A DNA stretch of 64,000 nucleotides from Actinomadura graeca (GTDB lineage: Bacteria > Actinomycetota > Actinomycetes > Streptosporangiales > Streptosporangiaceae): contig NZ_CP059572.1 in the NCBI RefSeq assembly GCF_019175365.1, positions 7,936,001-8,000,000 on the forward strand, read 5' to 3'. Position 1 is the stretch's first letter. Each line of letters begins with the position of its first letter. The translations under genes were made by a program, and so were the position numbers. The notes beneath the pieces are model-generated. The model worked only from the letters and a program-made list of their open reading frames with translations, was not told the DNA's origin and did not search any database. Shown piece after piece: positions 17,688 to 26,095 of the stretch.

Positions 17688-17755
17688 CGCCGGCCGCTCC
17701 GGGACGGCGGGCACTAGCATGGCCCCGGCCGGAGTCGATCACTTGGGGGCCGCCG

Positions 17756-18694
17756 GTGCGAGAGATCGTCGTGTTCAGCGGGAGCGCCCATCCCGGCCTG
17801 GCGGCGGAGGTGTGCGCGCACCTCGGGGTCCCGCTGAGCCCGGTCCGCGTCGACCGGTTCGCCAACGACTGCCTGGAGGTGCAGCTCCAGGCCAACTGCC
17901 GTGAGCGGGACGTGTTCCTGGTCCAGCCGCTCGTCGCGCCCGTCCAGGAGCACCTCGTCGAGCTGCTGCTGATGTGCGACGCGGCGCGCGGCGCGTCCGC
18001 GAGCCGGATCACCGTCGTGATGCCGCACTACGCCTACGCGCGCTCGGACAAGAAGGACGCGCCGCGCATCTCCATCGGCGGGCGCCTGGTCGCCGACCTG
18101 CTCGTCGCGTCCGGGGCGGGCCGGGTGCTGGCGATGACGCTGCACTCGCCGCAGGTGCACGGCTTCTTCTCCGTCCCCGTCGACCACCTGCACGCGCTGC
18201 GCGAGCTGGCCGAGCACTTCCGCCGGTACGACCTGTCGCGGACGACCGTCGTCTCCCCGGACCTCGGCAACGCCAAGGAGGCCGCCGCCTTCGCCCGGCT
18301 CCTCGGGGTGCGGGTGGCGGCCGGGGCCAAGCAGCGCTTCGCCGACGACCGCGTCCAGATCAGCGCCGTCATCGGGGACGTCGCGGGCCGCGACCTGATC
18401 GTCCTGGACGACGAGATCGCCAAGGGCAGCACGGTCCTGGAGTTGCTGGACCGCCTGCGCGAGCTCGGCCCCCGGTCGATCCGGGTCGCCTGCACGCACG
18501 GGCTGTTCGCCGCCGGGGCCCTCCGGAGGCTGTCCGCCCAGCCCGACGTGCTGGAGATCGTCTGCACCAACACCGTGCCCGTCCCCGACGGGGACGGCAA
18601 GCTGAAGATCCTCTCGATCGCCCCCGCGCTCGCCGAGGCCGTCCGGCGCATCCACGACGGCGAGTCCGTGAGCGCCCTGTTCGACGCGCCCTGA
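17756..18694 (+). CDS. Ribose-phosphate pyrophosphokinase-like protein
   Basis: 312 residues, the normal length of Prs, which makes PRPP from ribose-5-phosphate and ATP. Recognisable: FSGSAHPGLAAEV at the N-terminus, PHYAYARSDKKDAPR near residue 85 (ATP-binding flexible loop, usually RQDKK), VVSPDLGNAKEAAAFA near 165 and LIVLDDEIAKGSTVLELL near 215. The last block is the PRPP loop, normally DDxxxTGGT, here DDEIAKGST. The changes suggest a paralogue with altered substrate or regulation rather than the housekeeping enzyme, which is usually beside glmU. GTG start follows GGGGGC; an upstream extension overlaps the SnoaL gene. Confidence 0.83.
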   Translation: MREIVVFSGSAHPGLAAEVCAHLGVPLSPVRVDRFANDCLEVQLQANCRERDVFLVQPLVAPVQEHLVELLLMCDAARGASASRITVVMPHYAYARSDKKDAPRISIGGRLVADLLVASGAGRVLAMTLHSPQVHGFFSVPVDHLHALRELAEHFRRYDLSRTTVVSPDLGNAKEAAAFARLLGVRVAAGAKQRFADDRVQISAVIGDVAGRDLIVLDDEIAKGSTVLELLDRLRELGPRSIRVACTHGLFAAGALRRLSAQPDVLEIVCTNTVPVPDGDGKLKILSIAPALAEAVRRIHDGESVSALFDAP

Positions 18695-18701
18695 CGGCCG
18701 C

Positions 18702-19010
18702 CTAGCGGTCGCGGAGCATGCCGCTGCCGCCCGGCTCCTCCTCGCCGTCGCTGGGCTCCATCTCCAGGTACTCGTCGTCGGGCCAGAGCTCGTCGGCGAG
18801 GCCGGCGAGGTACTCCTCGTCGCCCTGGTCGAGCTCGGCGGTCATCGACTCGGGGTGGACGGCGGGGATCACGGGGGGAGCGGTCTCGGGCAGGGGGGAC
18901 GCCATGGGCCGGAACAGGTTGGGCAGGCACAGGCCGAACAGGGCGACCAGTGATACGAGGACCAGGACTGTGATCACACCACCCCGTCCTTTCGCGGTCG
19001 AGTTCCACAT
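18702..19010 (-). CDS. Small membrane protein with HPES/GDEEYLA motif
   Basis: 102 residues: one transmembrane helix (about 13-34, VITVLVLVSLVALFGLCL) and an acidic cytosolic or external tail with VHPESMTAELDQGDEEYLAGLADELWPDDEYLEME. The same block (HPESLTAVLDPGDEEYLAWLADHHWPADEYLDLE) occurs in the protein at 19852-20349, so the two are paralogues. No known family recognised. Convergent with the PRPP synthetase gene, 7 bp apart. Confidence 0.7.
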   Translation of the reverse strand: MWNSTAKGRGGVITVLVLVSLVALFGLCLPNLFRPMASPLPETAPPVIPAVHPESMTAELDQGDEEYLAGLADELWPDDEYLEMEPSDGEEEPGGSGMLRDR

Positions 19011-19503
19011 GATTCTTGCGTAAGGAGCAAAACACTTGAACGCTACCTGGATGATCTAGCGGATGGGAGCCCCGACATGCGGAACGACGGAGACGATCGG
19101 TCCGCCGTGCCCCCCGGGCGGGCGCGGGCGGGCTCGGGCCGTCCGGACCCCCTTTCCCCAGGCTGACGCGATCCTCGCGCCGCGGTGCCACGACACGCGG
19201 GCGGCGGCGCAGGCGATGCGGCGGGCGCGCGGGCGGGCGTGCGGCAACGGCACGATACCGACCGGCTCGGACAAGATCGCGCAGGGTGAGGGCATGATCG
19301 CCCAGAGTGCGGGCCCGGGATCGGGCGGGGCGGCGGGGATCCGCGAGGGACTCGGCGAGTGTGCGACCGGACCTGGCACGGGCGCGGCGCAGAAAGAAAG
19401 CGGGCGCGACGCAGTGAGGGTGGGCGCGGCGCAAAGGGTGGACGGGCGCGGTCGGGGGGAGGTGGCCGTTGCGCGCGGGGGGAGGGCGGGGCGCCGCCGG
19501 TGT
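19011..19503. other. Non-coding gap between two minus-strand small genes
   Basis: About 490 bp with no convincing ORF: no start with a ribosome site and no family similarity in any frame. The DNA is Gly/Arg-coding GC-rich with short repeats of gggcgcgg-type. It should contain the promoter of the 102-residue membrane protein near its left end, where the DNA turns AT-richer (about 19015-19060). Nothing else is recognised. Confidence 0.4.
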
Positions 19504-19749
19504 CTAGGCGGCCGTCGTCGGACGGTGCGGTGCGATCACGCGGCCGTCGGGCAGGAGCTCGCCGGTGTCCTCGAAGACGACGATGCCGTTGCAGAGCAGG
19601 CTCCACCCCTGCTCGGGGTGGTTGGCGACGGTGCGGGCGGCCTCGCGGTCCAGCGCGTCCGGGGTCGGGCAGGGCGGCTGGTGCGGGCAGATCGGCCGGG
19701 GTTGAGCGGTCACGGGTTCCTCCACGGTGTCCCTAGTGATTAAGGACAT
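19504..19749 (-). CDS. DUF5999-family small protein
   Basis: 81 residues. The conserved core is CPHQPPCPTPDALDREAARTVANHPEQGWSLLCNG and VVFEDTGELLPDGRVIAPHRP, matching the actinobacterial DUF5999 family as I know it. Two CxxxxxC-like cysteines in CPHQPPCP and one in LLCNG could bind a metal. The role is unknown. ATG 19749 gives the family-like N-terminus; a TTG at 19785 would add 12 residues. It lies between the two HPES-motif paralogues on the same strand. Confidence 0.78.
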   Translation of the reverse strand: MSLITRDTVEEPVTAQPRPICPHQPPCPTPDALDREAARTVANHPEQGWSLLCNGIVVFEDTGELLPDGRVIAPHRPTTAA

Positions 19750-19851
19750 AGTTGAAGCCTGCCGTCGCTCGTCCGAAATATGCAAGTGGATGGGGAATTC
19801 TTTACCTTGCGCGGTGTGTGGATCACGGCAAGATCGGGCATTTAGGGACGT

Positions 19852-20349
19852 TCAGTGCAGAAGCCCGCCGTCCGGCTCGTCGCCGTGGTCGACGTCGAGG
19901 CCGACGACGGAAGTGCATCCCGTGCAGATCCACTCCGCGATGACCGCCTCGGGGTTGGTGCTGTGCGTGCGGTACGGGCGGTCCACGCGGCGCCGCCGCA
20001 TCCCGTGCCCGCACGAGGAGTGCAGGAGCCGGCCGCACTGCGGGCAGGGCCACACGTCCTCGCGGCGGAGATTGCACTGGGGGCACATCGGGGACTCGTA
20101 GTCCTCGGACGGGCCGCCGGGGTCCAGTTCACCGCGCCACTCCTGCTCCAGGTCGAGGTACTCGTCGGCAGGCCAGTGGTGGTCGGCCAGCCAGGCGAGG
20201 TACTCCTCGTCGCCCGGATCGAGGACGGCCGTCAGCGACTCGGGATGCGCGTCGGGGGAGCGGTGGCGGCGCCGGCCGCGCCGTGCGGCTGCCAGCAGCG
20301 TCAGCAGACCGAGGAGCACGGCCGCGGCCAAGCCTGTCGCCATGGGCAT
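19852..20349 (-). CDS. Membrane protein with HPES motif and zinc-ribbon-like cysteines
   Basis: 165 residues: N-terminal transmembrane helix (3-22), basic RRGRRRHR stretch, HPES/GDEEYLA block at about 35-68 shared with the 102-residue protein at 18702-19010, and a Cys-rich C-terminal part: CPQCNLRREDVWPCPQCGRLL near 88 and SSCGHGMRRRR, then WICTGC near 140. The six Cys/His clusters suggest two zinc ribbons. No catalytic residues seen. Start may be either of two ATGs six bases apart (20349 or 20343). Confidence 0.7.
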   Translation of the reverse strand: MPMATGLAAAVLLGLLTLLAAARRGRRRHRSPDAHPESLTAVLDPGDEEYLAWLADHHWPADEYLDLEQEWRGELDPGGPSEDYESPMCPQCNLRREDVWPCPQCGRLLHSSCGHGMRRRRVDRPYRTHSTNPEAVIAEWICTGCTSVVGLDVDHGDEPDGGLLH

Positions 20350-20736
20350 CGCGGCGTCCTTACATGATCTTGTGGCGGGAAAGTCCGATCATGAATTCAC
20401 TTCACAAAACGCTGCGAACGCTACAAGAAAGGGTCTTAACGGAAAAGTCGATCAGAAAAGATTCTTTGCGCGAGTCGCGGCGGGGCCGGTGTCCGAAACC
20501 AGGCCCAACCAGGGGCCAGAACCCCTGCTGCCTGGGAGATCCGGGACGCGTGGCCGTCCTGGCGACCATACGGCGGGCGGCTCCGGTTTCACTGACCGCT
20601 GAATCCGGGGTGATCAGGCCCCCGCCGTGGCAGGACGTGCGGCGGCCGACGCGGCGCGGGCGGCGGACGCCTGGAGTTGGGCGCGCCTTCACCCCGGCGC
20701 AAGGGCCGCGACACGCGGTGATGCGGGAATGACCCC
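20350..20736. other. Intergenic region, divergent promoters
   Basis: 387 bp without a credible gene. The left 130 bp are clearly AT-richer than the surroundings (ttcacttcacaaaacgctgc, cttaacggaaaagtcgatc), as expected for promoter DNA of the minus-strand membrane protein. The right part is GC-rich with short imperfect dyads. No RNA gene or attachment site recognised. Confidence 0.45.
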
Positions 20737-21027
20737 ATGCGCGAGGAGACCGCCCCGCACGACGAGGTGCTCGCCCGGTTCACCGGCGCCCGGCTCTACG
20801 AGCACGGCGAGGACGGGACCGCCTACCTCGCCGAACGCGGCGGCGTCCCCTACCTGCTGGTCCGCCCGGAGCCCGCGTCCCCCGACATGACGGTCATCGC
20901 CTTCGACGACGAGCTGGAACGCGCCTCCCACCTCGCGGGACGCGCCTCCCACCTCGCCGGACGCGCCGTCCCGCCGCCGCGCCCGCCATCGCATGCCCTC
21001 GCGCGCGCCGTCCCGCCGCCGGATTAG
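20737..21027 (+). CDS. Hypothetical 96-residue protein
   Basis: The first 65 residues look like a compact fold (DEVLARFTGARLYEHGEDGTAYLAERGGVPYLLVRPE, MTVIAFDDELE); the tail contains a direct repeat ASHLAGR-ASHLAGR and Pro-rich sequence. No family recognised. It ends by overlapping the convergent stop of the large NTPase gene by 4 bp. Confidence 0.5.
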   Translation: MREETAPHDEVLARFTGARLYEHGEDGTAYLAERGGVPYLLVRPEPASPDMTVIAFDDELERASHLAGRASHLAGRAVPPPRPPSHALARAVPPPD

Positions 21028-23408
21028 GCCCCGTCTCCACGGGGTTCGTCCGGGAGGTCGCGGATCTCCGCCTGGAGGGCCCTGTAGACCCGCGGCCCGA
21101 GGCTGAACAGGAGGGAGTCCGGCCCCTCGACGTCGGCCGGGCGCAGCCGCGGCTGGAGCGGCGTGCTGCCGTCCGGCCTGCGCGCGAGCAGCGCGGGCAG
21201 CGTGTGCACGGGCAGCGCCAGGTAGGTGTCGTCGTAGGTCTCGCAGAGACCCACGAACCCGCTGGAGTCGTCGGTCGGCCAGGACTCGGCGAACCACCGC
21301 TCGGCCGCCGCCCGGAACTGCTCGGCCGCCGACTGGAGCGCGGCCCGCACGCCCAGCGCCGTCACCGCGTCGCGTGAGAAGCGGGGGGCCTCGACGAGCC
21401 TGCCCTCGCTGAAGCGGCGCTCGGAGTCGCGGGCGAGGACGTCGAGCTTCTCCAGCAGTCCCATCGTGACGTCGAACTCCACCGCGATCCGCGGCGGCAG
21501 CGGTCCGTCCTGCCCGCCTTCCTCCGCCTCGGCGGCCTCGTCCGGCGTGTCCTCGGGCCGCGGGCCCCTGAGCCTCCTGCGGCCGGATCTCTCGGCCGGG
21601 GCGGGCTCGGTGACCTGCGGCACGGGCATGTCGCCCAGGGCGCGGATCATCTCGGCGCTCCGCTCGGCGCTGGCGAGGGTGGCCTGGTACAGCTCCCGCC
21701 CCTCCACCAGGAGGGCCTTCTGGCCGACGAGCTCGTTCTCCAGGTGGTGCAGCGCCGGGCGCAGCTCGGTGACCGTCTCCAGGACGAGCGCCTGCTGGCG
21801 GCCGAGGCGTTCGACACGGTCGCGCAGGGCGGTCAGGGCGTCCTCGTGGACGGCCCTCTCCAGCCGCTGCATGATCCCTTTGACGGCGGCGTCGAAGTCC
21901 TCGGCGAAGCGGCGGGCGCTGTAGACGAGCGGCGGCCGGTCGCCCGTCCCGGCGAGCCGGGGCGCGAGGGCGTCGGCGAGGTGCCCGTTGACGACGATCA
22001 GCACCGCGCGGGCCGTATCGTCCCCGCGGATGGCCTCGGCCCGCCGCGCGAGCCCGTCGACCTGCTGCTCGTACAGGACGGAGTCGCTGAGCAGCACCGC
22101 GCATCCGGAGCCGTCCTCGCCCTCGGGGACCCAGAAGTCGGCGCGGGCGTCCCTGCGGCCGCCGGGCGCGTGGTCGGTCTCGAACAGCCAGCCGCCGGCG
22201 TCGAGCACCCGGGCGATCGCGGCGCGCACGTCGTCGCGGCTGGTCAGCTCGAACTGCTCGCGCGCCACCTCGCGGATCATCGGGCGGGTCACCGCGGTGC
22301 CCGCGGCGGCGGCGTTCTGGTAGGCGTGGTAGCAGAGTTTGATGATCTTGCGTGCGGTCCCGCCGGCCAGTTCCACCAGGTAGGCGAGGGTGTCGTCGTC
22401 GAACGGGCCGAGGGTGCGGCCCGCGCCCGCGCGCTCCTGCGCGTCCAGGATGTACGCGCGGGTCTCCTCCAGGCCGAGCGCGGACGGCCGGACGATCGAT
22501 CCGATCCGCTGCCGCGCGTCCTCCGGGAGGGCCTCCAGGAAGTCGGGAAGGCCGCACAGGACCAGGAAGGCGCGCGCCCCGGTGAAGATCTCCAAAAGCT
22601 TCTTGAACGCGAGGATCGCGTCGGCGGCGGGCGGGTGCGGCGGGGAGAGGACCTTCTCCAGCTCGTCGATGACCAGGACGAAGCGGCGGTTCTGCCCGCC
22701 GTGCAGGAGGGCGAAGACGCCGATCGCCTCCAGCGCGGCGGTGTCGGTGTCGATCGCCGTGGTGATGCCCCGCTCGACCAGGACGCGGTCGGGCGGGACG
22801 CCGCGCAGCCACTCCCACACCGCGTCCTCGAACTCCGGGCGCAGGAACAGCGTGAGCGCCGTCCCGAACGCGTCGTTCTCGGTGACGACGCGGAGGCGCT
22901 CCTGGAGATCGCGGAGCAGGTCGCTCTCCATCAGCCCGAGCCCGCTGACGACGTCCTCCGCGTCGACCTCGCGCTCGCGCAGCCGCCGGGCCGCCTCCTG
23001 GGTCAGCTCCGACCGGCCGAGGGACGCGGCGACGATGTCGGCGTAGTACTCGCCGACGCGGGCGCGCACGTCGGTCTTGGACAGCTCGACCACGAAACGC
23101 TGCTGGTACAGGGCGAGGAAGGTGTCGGCGGGCGCGTCCAGGTACAGGTGGCGGACGTGGGCGTCGCCGGGCCGGGAGATGTGGCGGATGATCTCCAGCG
23201 CCAGGTGGGTCTTGCCGGTGCCGTACTCGCCGACGACGGCGATGACGTTGCCGGACGCGGACCCGCCCCCGGCGCGGTCGCCCGCGAGGTAGGCGTCGAC
23301 GAAGCCGAGCGCGCGCTGGACGGCCTGGGTGGGGATCGTGATCGTGTTGAGGGCCGTGTCGGACAGCCGTGCGACCGCCGCCGCCGGGAACGGGTTGCCG
23401 CGGCTCAT
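21024..23408 (-). CDS. ORC/Cdc6-like AAA+ ATPase with coiled coil
   Basis: 794 residues, third gene of a coupled operon. N-terminus MSRGNPFPAAAVARLSD. P-loop NTPase domain: Walker A GEYGTGKTHLALEI near residue 58, Walker B FVLVIDELEKVLS near 225, sensor-1 FLVLCGLPDFLEA near 268, and RIGSIVRPSALGLEETRAYI near 285, which resembles the sensor-2 entry of ORC/Cdc6- or ExeA-type AAA+ ATPases, followed by a helical lid (GTARKIIKLCYHAYQNA). A middle alpha/beta domain (WLFETDHAPG...CAVLLSDSVLYEQQVDGLARRAE...RAVLIVVNG) is reminiscent of nuclease-like folds but lacks a clear D-ExK. Then a coiled coil (about 495-570), an acidic linker and a C-terminal domain of about 180 residues. ATG 23408 overlaps the previous stop (ATGA). 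Function unknown. Confidence 0.75.
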   Translation of the reverse strand: MSRGNPFPAAAVARLSDTALNTITIPTQAVQRALGFVDAYLAGDRAGGGSASGNVIAVVGEYGTGKTHLALEIIRHISRPGDAHVRHLYLDAPADTFLALYQQRFVVELSKTDVRARVGEYYADIVAASLGRSELTQEAARRLREREVDAEDVVSGLGLMESDLLRDLQERLRVVTENDAFGTALTLFLRPEFEDAVWEWLRGVPPDRVLVERGITTAIDTDTAALEAIGVFALLHGGQNRRFVLVIDELEKVLSPPHPPAADAILAFKKLLEIFTGARAFLVLCGLPDFLEALPEDARQRIGSIVRPSALGLEETRAYILDAQERAGAGRTLGPFDDDTLAYLVELAGGTARKIIKLCYHAYQNAAAAGTAVTRPMIREVAREQFELTSRDDVRAAIARVLDAGGWLFETDHAPGGRRDARADFWVPEGEDGSGCAVLLSDSVLYEQQVDGLARRAEAIRGDDTARAVLIVVNGHLADALAPRLAGTGDRPPLVYSARRFAEDFDAAVKGIMQRLERAVHEDALTALRDRVERLGRQQALVLETVTELRPALHHLENELVGQKALLVEGRELYQATLASAERSAEMIRALGDMPVPQVTEPAPAERSGRRRLRGPRPEDTPDEAAEAEEGGQDGPLPPRIAVEFDVTMGLLEKLDVLARDSERRFSEGRLVEAPRFSRDAVTALGVRAALQSAAEQFRAAAERWFAESWPTDDSSGFVGLCETYDDTYLALPVHTLPALLARRPDGSTPLQPRLRPADVEGPDSLLFSLGPRVYRALQAEIRDLPDEPRGDGA

Positions 23409-24313
23409 ATCCCGCGCGCCGTCCGGAAGTAGTACTCGCTGAAGTCCTCGAAGGTGAGGTCCGGGCCGTTCGCCTGCCCCGAGTCGGCGATCTCCTGGTA
23501 CTTGCCGTGCAGGAGCATCTGGAGTTCCTTCACCGACATCCGCCCGCGCTTCTCGACGAGGGTGCGCATCGTGTCCTCGGTGACGTCCCGCCACGCGCCG
23601 CCGCCGTGCCGGTGCCGGTGCCGGGCGAAGTGGTGGCTGACGTACCGCCATCCGTCCTCGGCGGCCAGCTCGCCGACGCGCAGCTGCGGGACGGGGGTCG
23701 CGCACGCGGGGCCGAGCGTGTGCGCGCACGCCGCGGCCACCTGCTCGACGGAGGTCTCGGCGAGCAGGAGCATGCTCTTCCCGGTGAGCCCGGCGATCCT
23801 GACGACCTCGTCGGGCACCTCCGAGGGCGGCAGCAGCACGACGGCGATCTCCGACGCGGCCCGCAGCGCCTTGGACAGCGCCGGCGCGACCCGGTCGGGG
23901 TCGCCGCGCCGCTCGTCCAGCATCCTCATGGCGTCATCGTCGAACAGCGACTCCAGCTCGTCGGCGAGGCGCTCGAACAGATGCCGGACCCGGCGCTCGC
24001 TGTCCCAGCCGCTCCGGCCCTCGCGGGTGAGATCGACGATCTGCGCGGCGTGGCCGGGCGGGGGCGCGCCCTTGACCCACGCCGCGCACCGGTGCATCAG
24101 CGACGTCTTCCCGCATCCGCTGCCGCCCGTGGTGAGCACGACCAGGCCGTGGCGCACGACCCTGGAGCCGTCCGCGAGGGCCTTCTGGAACTCCTCGAAC
24201 GCGGGCTTGGAATGGTCGACCTCGGCGTAGTGGTCGGTGTGCTCGGGCGACTCCCAGGGGCACAGGGGCTCCAGGCCGGGAAAGGGGTTCAACCGCGTTC
24301 CTCCTCCGTTCAT
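23405..24313 (-). CDS. Second P-loop NTPase of the three-gene operon
   Basis: 302 residues. It begins MNGGGTRLNPFPGLEPLCPW; the NPFP tetrapeptide is shared with the start of the downstream large ATPase. Walker A is TTGGSGCGKTSLMHRC near residue 64. A Walker B is not obvious (SEIAVVLLPPSEV near 158 lacks the acidic pair), and MLLLAETSVEQ near 184 may be a sensor strand. The C-terminal third is helical (KELQMLLHGKYQEIADS). Stop and start overlap both neighbours by ATGA, so the three proteins are probably made in fixed ratio and may form one complex (inference). Confidence 0.68.
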   Translation of the reverse strand: MNGGGTRLNPFPGLEPLCPWESPEHTDHYAEVDHSKPAFEEFQKALADGSRVVRHGLVVLTTGGSGCGKTSLMHRCAAWVKGAPPPGHAAQIVDLTREGRSGWDSERRVRHLFERLADELESLFDDDAMRMLDERRGDPDRVAPALSKALRAASEIAVVLLPPSEVPDEVVRIAGLTGKSMLLLAETSVEQVAAACAHTLGPACATPVPQLRVGELAAEDGWRYVSHHFARHRHRHGGGAWRDVTEDTMRTLVEKRGRMSVKELQMLLHGKYQEIADSGQANGPDLTFEDFSEYYFRTARGI

Positions 24314-25137
24314 GTCCTCATCGCGCCGTGGCGGCGCCCGGGGCGCTCCAGCGCCCGCGCCGTCCGCCCGCAGGCGGCGCCCAGGTCGTCGGCGGCGTCC
24401 CGCACGCCCTCGGCGCGGGTCCGGCGCTCGTCCGGGCCGAGGTCCCGCCAGCCCTCGGCGAGCGCCGCGCCGAGCGGGCCGGACGCCATGGCGGCGCGCA
24501 GGGCCGGGACCGCCGTCCACCGGCGGCGCAGCACCTCGGTCTCGCGGAGCCGGGCGTCCAGCTCCGCGCGGGCGCGGGCGACCTCCCGGTCGGGCGGCTG
24601 GGGGCCGATGCTGTGCTCGGTCCACGCCTGCGCGTATCCGGTCGCGGCCTCCGCGAACGCGCGGGCCGCGCTCCGCAGCGCGTCCGCGCGCAGGCGGCCG
24701 GCGTCGCGGGCGGCGCGCCACTCGGTGGTGAGCAGGGTGAGGGCGGCGCCGGCGGCGACCGGCAGCAGGACGGCCACCAGCGCCATGAGCCCGAGCCCGC
24801 CGCCCGGCCCGCCGGGGGCGGCCGCCGGTTCCTTGGACGCGGTGTAAAAGGCCCTGCACGCCCGTTCGAAGGACTTGGCGTGCTTCGCGCGCCATGCGTC
24901 CAGGTCCAGGTCCGCGCCGTCCGCGACGACGTGGCCGGGCCGGGGCGAGGCCGTGGCCAGGCGCAGCGACACGGCCGCGTCCGCGAGACCGGCGCGATGG
25001 TCGCGTGCCAGGCAGTAGACGGCGCGGGCGTCCGCCGCGTCCTTGTCGTCCGCCTCGGCCGGGGCGCCGGACGGCCCGAACAGGACGGCCAGGCAACCGC
25101 CGACGAGGAGCACGCGTGCCGCCGTCCGCCCCCGCAT
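24310..25137 (-). CDS. Secreted or membrane protein heading the NTPase operon
   Basis: 275 residues with a signal peptide (MRGRTAARVLLVGGCLAVLFG, likely cleaved after APAEA), an external segment of about 95 residues containing two Cys (AVYCLARDHRAGL and FERACRAFY), a transmembrane helix near 122-147 (GLGLMALVAVLLPVAAGAAL), and a C-terminal cytosolic helical region of about 125 residues, strongly charged and coiled-coil-like. It is the first gene of the operon, overlapping the next by ATGA. The topology (outside sensor, inside helices, two cytosolic NTPases) suggests signal transfer across the membrane, an inference without family support. Confidence 0.65.
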   Translation of the reverse strand: MRGRTAARVLLVGGCLAVLFGPSGAPAEADDKDAADARAVYCLARDHRAGLADAAVSLRLATASPRPGHVVADGADLDLDAWRAKHAKSFERACRAFYTASKEPAAAPGGPGGGLGLMALVAVLLPVAAGAALTLLTTEWRAARDAGRLRADALRSAARAFAEAATGYAQAWTEHSIGPQPPDREVARARAELDARLRETEVLRRRWTAVPALRAAMASGPLGAALAEGWRDLGPDERRTRAEGVRDAADDLGAACGRTARALERPGRRHGAMRT

Positions 25138-25530
25138 TCGCCGCCCCTTCAGTTGTGCGCAACCGCACGATAGCGGGGGGTCAGCGGCGTTTGCCATGAC
25201 TTGGCCGGGGCGGCGGGGGTGTGGTTTTCCGCAGTGCGGGGGTGCGGTGCGCGGCCGGGCGTCCCGGCGCCGGTGGCGTCGCGGGCTGGGCGACCGACCT
25301 GATGGACCGGCTGGGCGCGGCTGCCGGTGGTCAGGCTCGCCGACCTCGACCGGACGGAGGCGTGGTCCGCCCGGCACGGCACCAAGGCCCGGCTACGGCC
25401 CGCCGCGTCCTCGCCGTCCTGCGGTACCTGGGCTCCTGACCGTGGCAGGCTGGGACGCGGCGGACGACGGCGATCAGGCCCGGGACCGCGCCGCCGCGGC
25501 GGCTCCGGCGGGACGGGACGAGGGAGAGGC
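25138..25530. other. Divergent intergenic region with possible gene remnant
   Basis: 393 bp between the divergently transcribed NTPase operon and YbaK-like gene. About 25150-25200 is AT-richer (ttgtgcgcaaccgcacgatagc), suitable for the operon promoter. Between 25290 and 25440 short protein-like stretches (PVVRLADLDRTEAWSARHG in one plus frame, ARRVLAVLRYLGS in another) may be remains of a lost gene, but I cannot name a family. Confidence 0.35.
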
Positions 25531-26046
25531 ATGGTCGGAACACTCGACTGGACACCGGCGGGGGACCGCCCGGACCTGCTCGCGGACCCGGTGGCCGCCG
25601 CCGTGGGCCCGGTCGGCGGGGAGGTCGCTGCGATCGACCCCGCGCTGGCCGACACCGCCGCCTTCTGCGAGCACTACGACGTCCCCCTGGACGTCAGCGC
25701 CAACTGCGTCGTCGTGGCGGCCAAGCGCGGCGGCGAGGTCACCTACGCGGCCTGCATGGTCCTCGCCACCGGCCGCGCCGACGTCAACGGCGTCGTCCGC
25801 AGGCACCTGGGCGCCCGGAAGGCGTCGTTCGCGCCGATGGCCGAGGCGACCGCGCTGACCGGGATGGAGTACGGCGGCATCACCCCCGTCGGCCTCCCCG
25901 GCGGCTGGCCGGTCCTGGTGGACGAGGCCGTCGCCGCCGCCCCCCACGTGGTCATCGGCAGCGGGCTGCGCGCGTCCAAGCTGCTGGTCCCGGGCAAGGC
26001 GCTCGCGGCGCTGCCCGGCGCGCAGGTCATCGCCCTCGCCCAGTGA
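25531..26046 (+). CDS. YbaK/EbsC-family aminoacyl-tRNA deacylase-like protein
   Basis: 171 residues. The family hydrolyses mischarged tRNA (for example Cys-tRNA-Pro). Recognisable parts: CVVVAAKRGGEVTYAACMVL near residue 50 with the conserved Lys, RHLGARKASFAPMAEATALTGMEYGGITPVGLP near 90-122 (substrate-pocket GGITPVG loop), and HVVIGSGLRASKLLVPGKALAAL near 145 (the GSG motif). ATG follows AGGGAGAGG at ideal spacing. It is a single gene; no tRNA synthetase is adjacent. Confidence 0.88.
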   Translation: MVGTLDWTPAGDRPDLLADPVAAAVGPVGGEVAAIDPALADTAAFCEHYDVPLDVSANCVVVAAKRGGEVTYAACMVLATGRADVNGVVRRHLGARKASFAPMAEATALTGMEYGGITPVGLPGGWPVLVDEAVAAAPHVVIGSGLRASKLLVPGKALAALPGAQVIALAQ

Positions 26047-26095
26047 TCCCGCGGCGGGGCCGCGCCCGGGACGGCCAGGGTTCGGGTCCGCCGGA

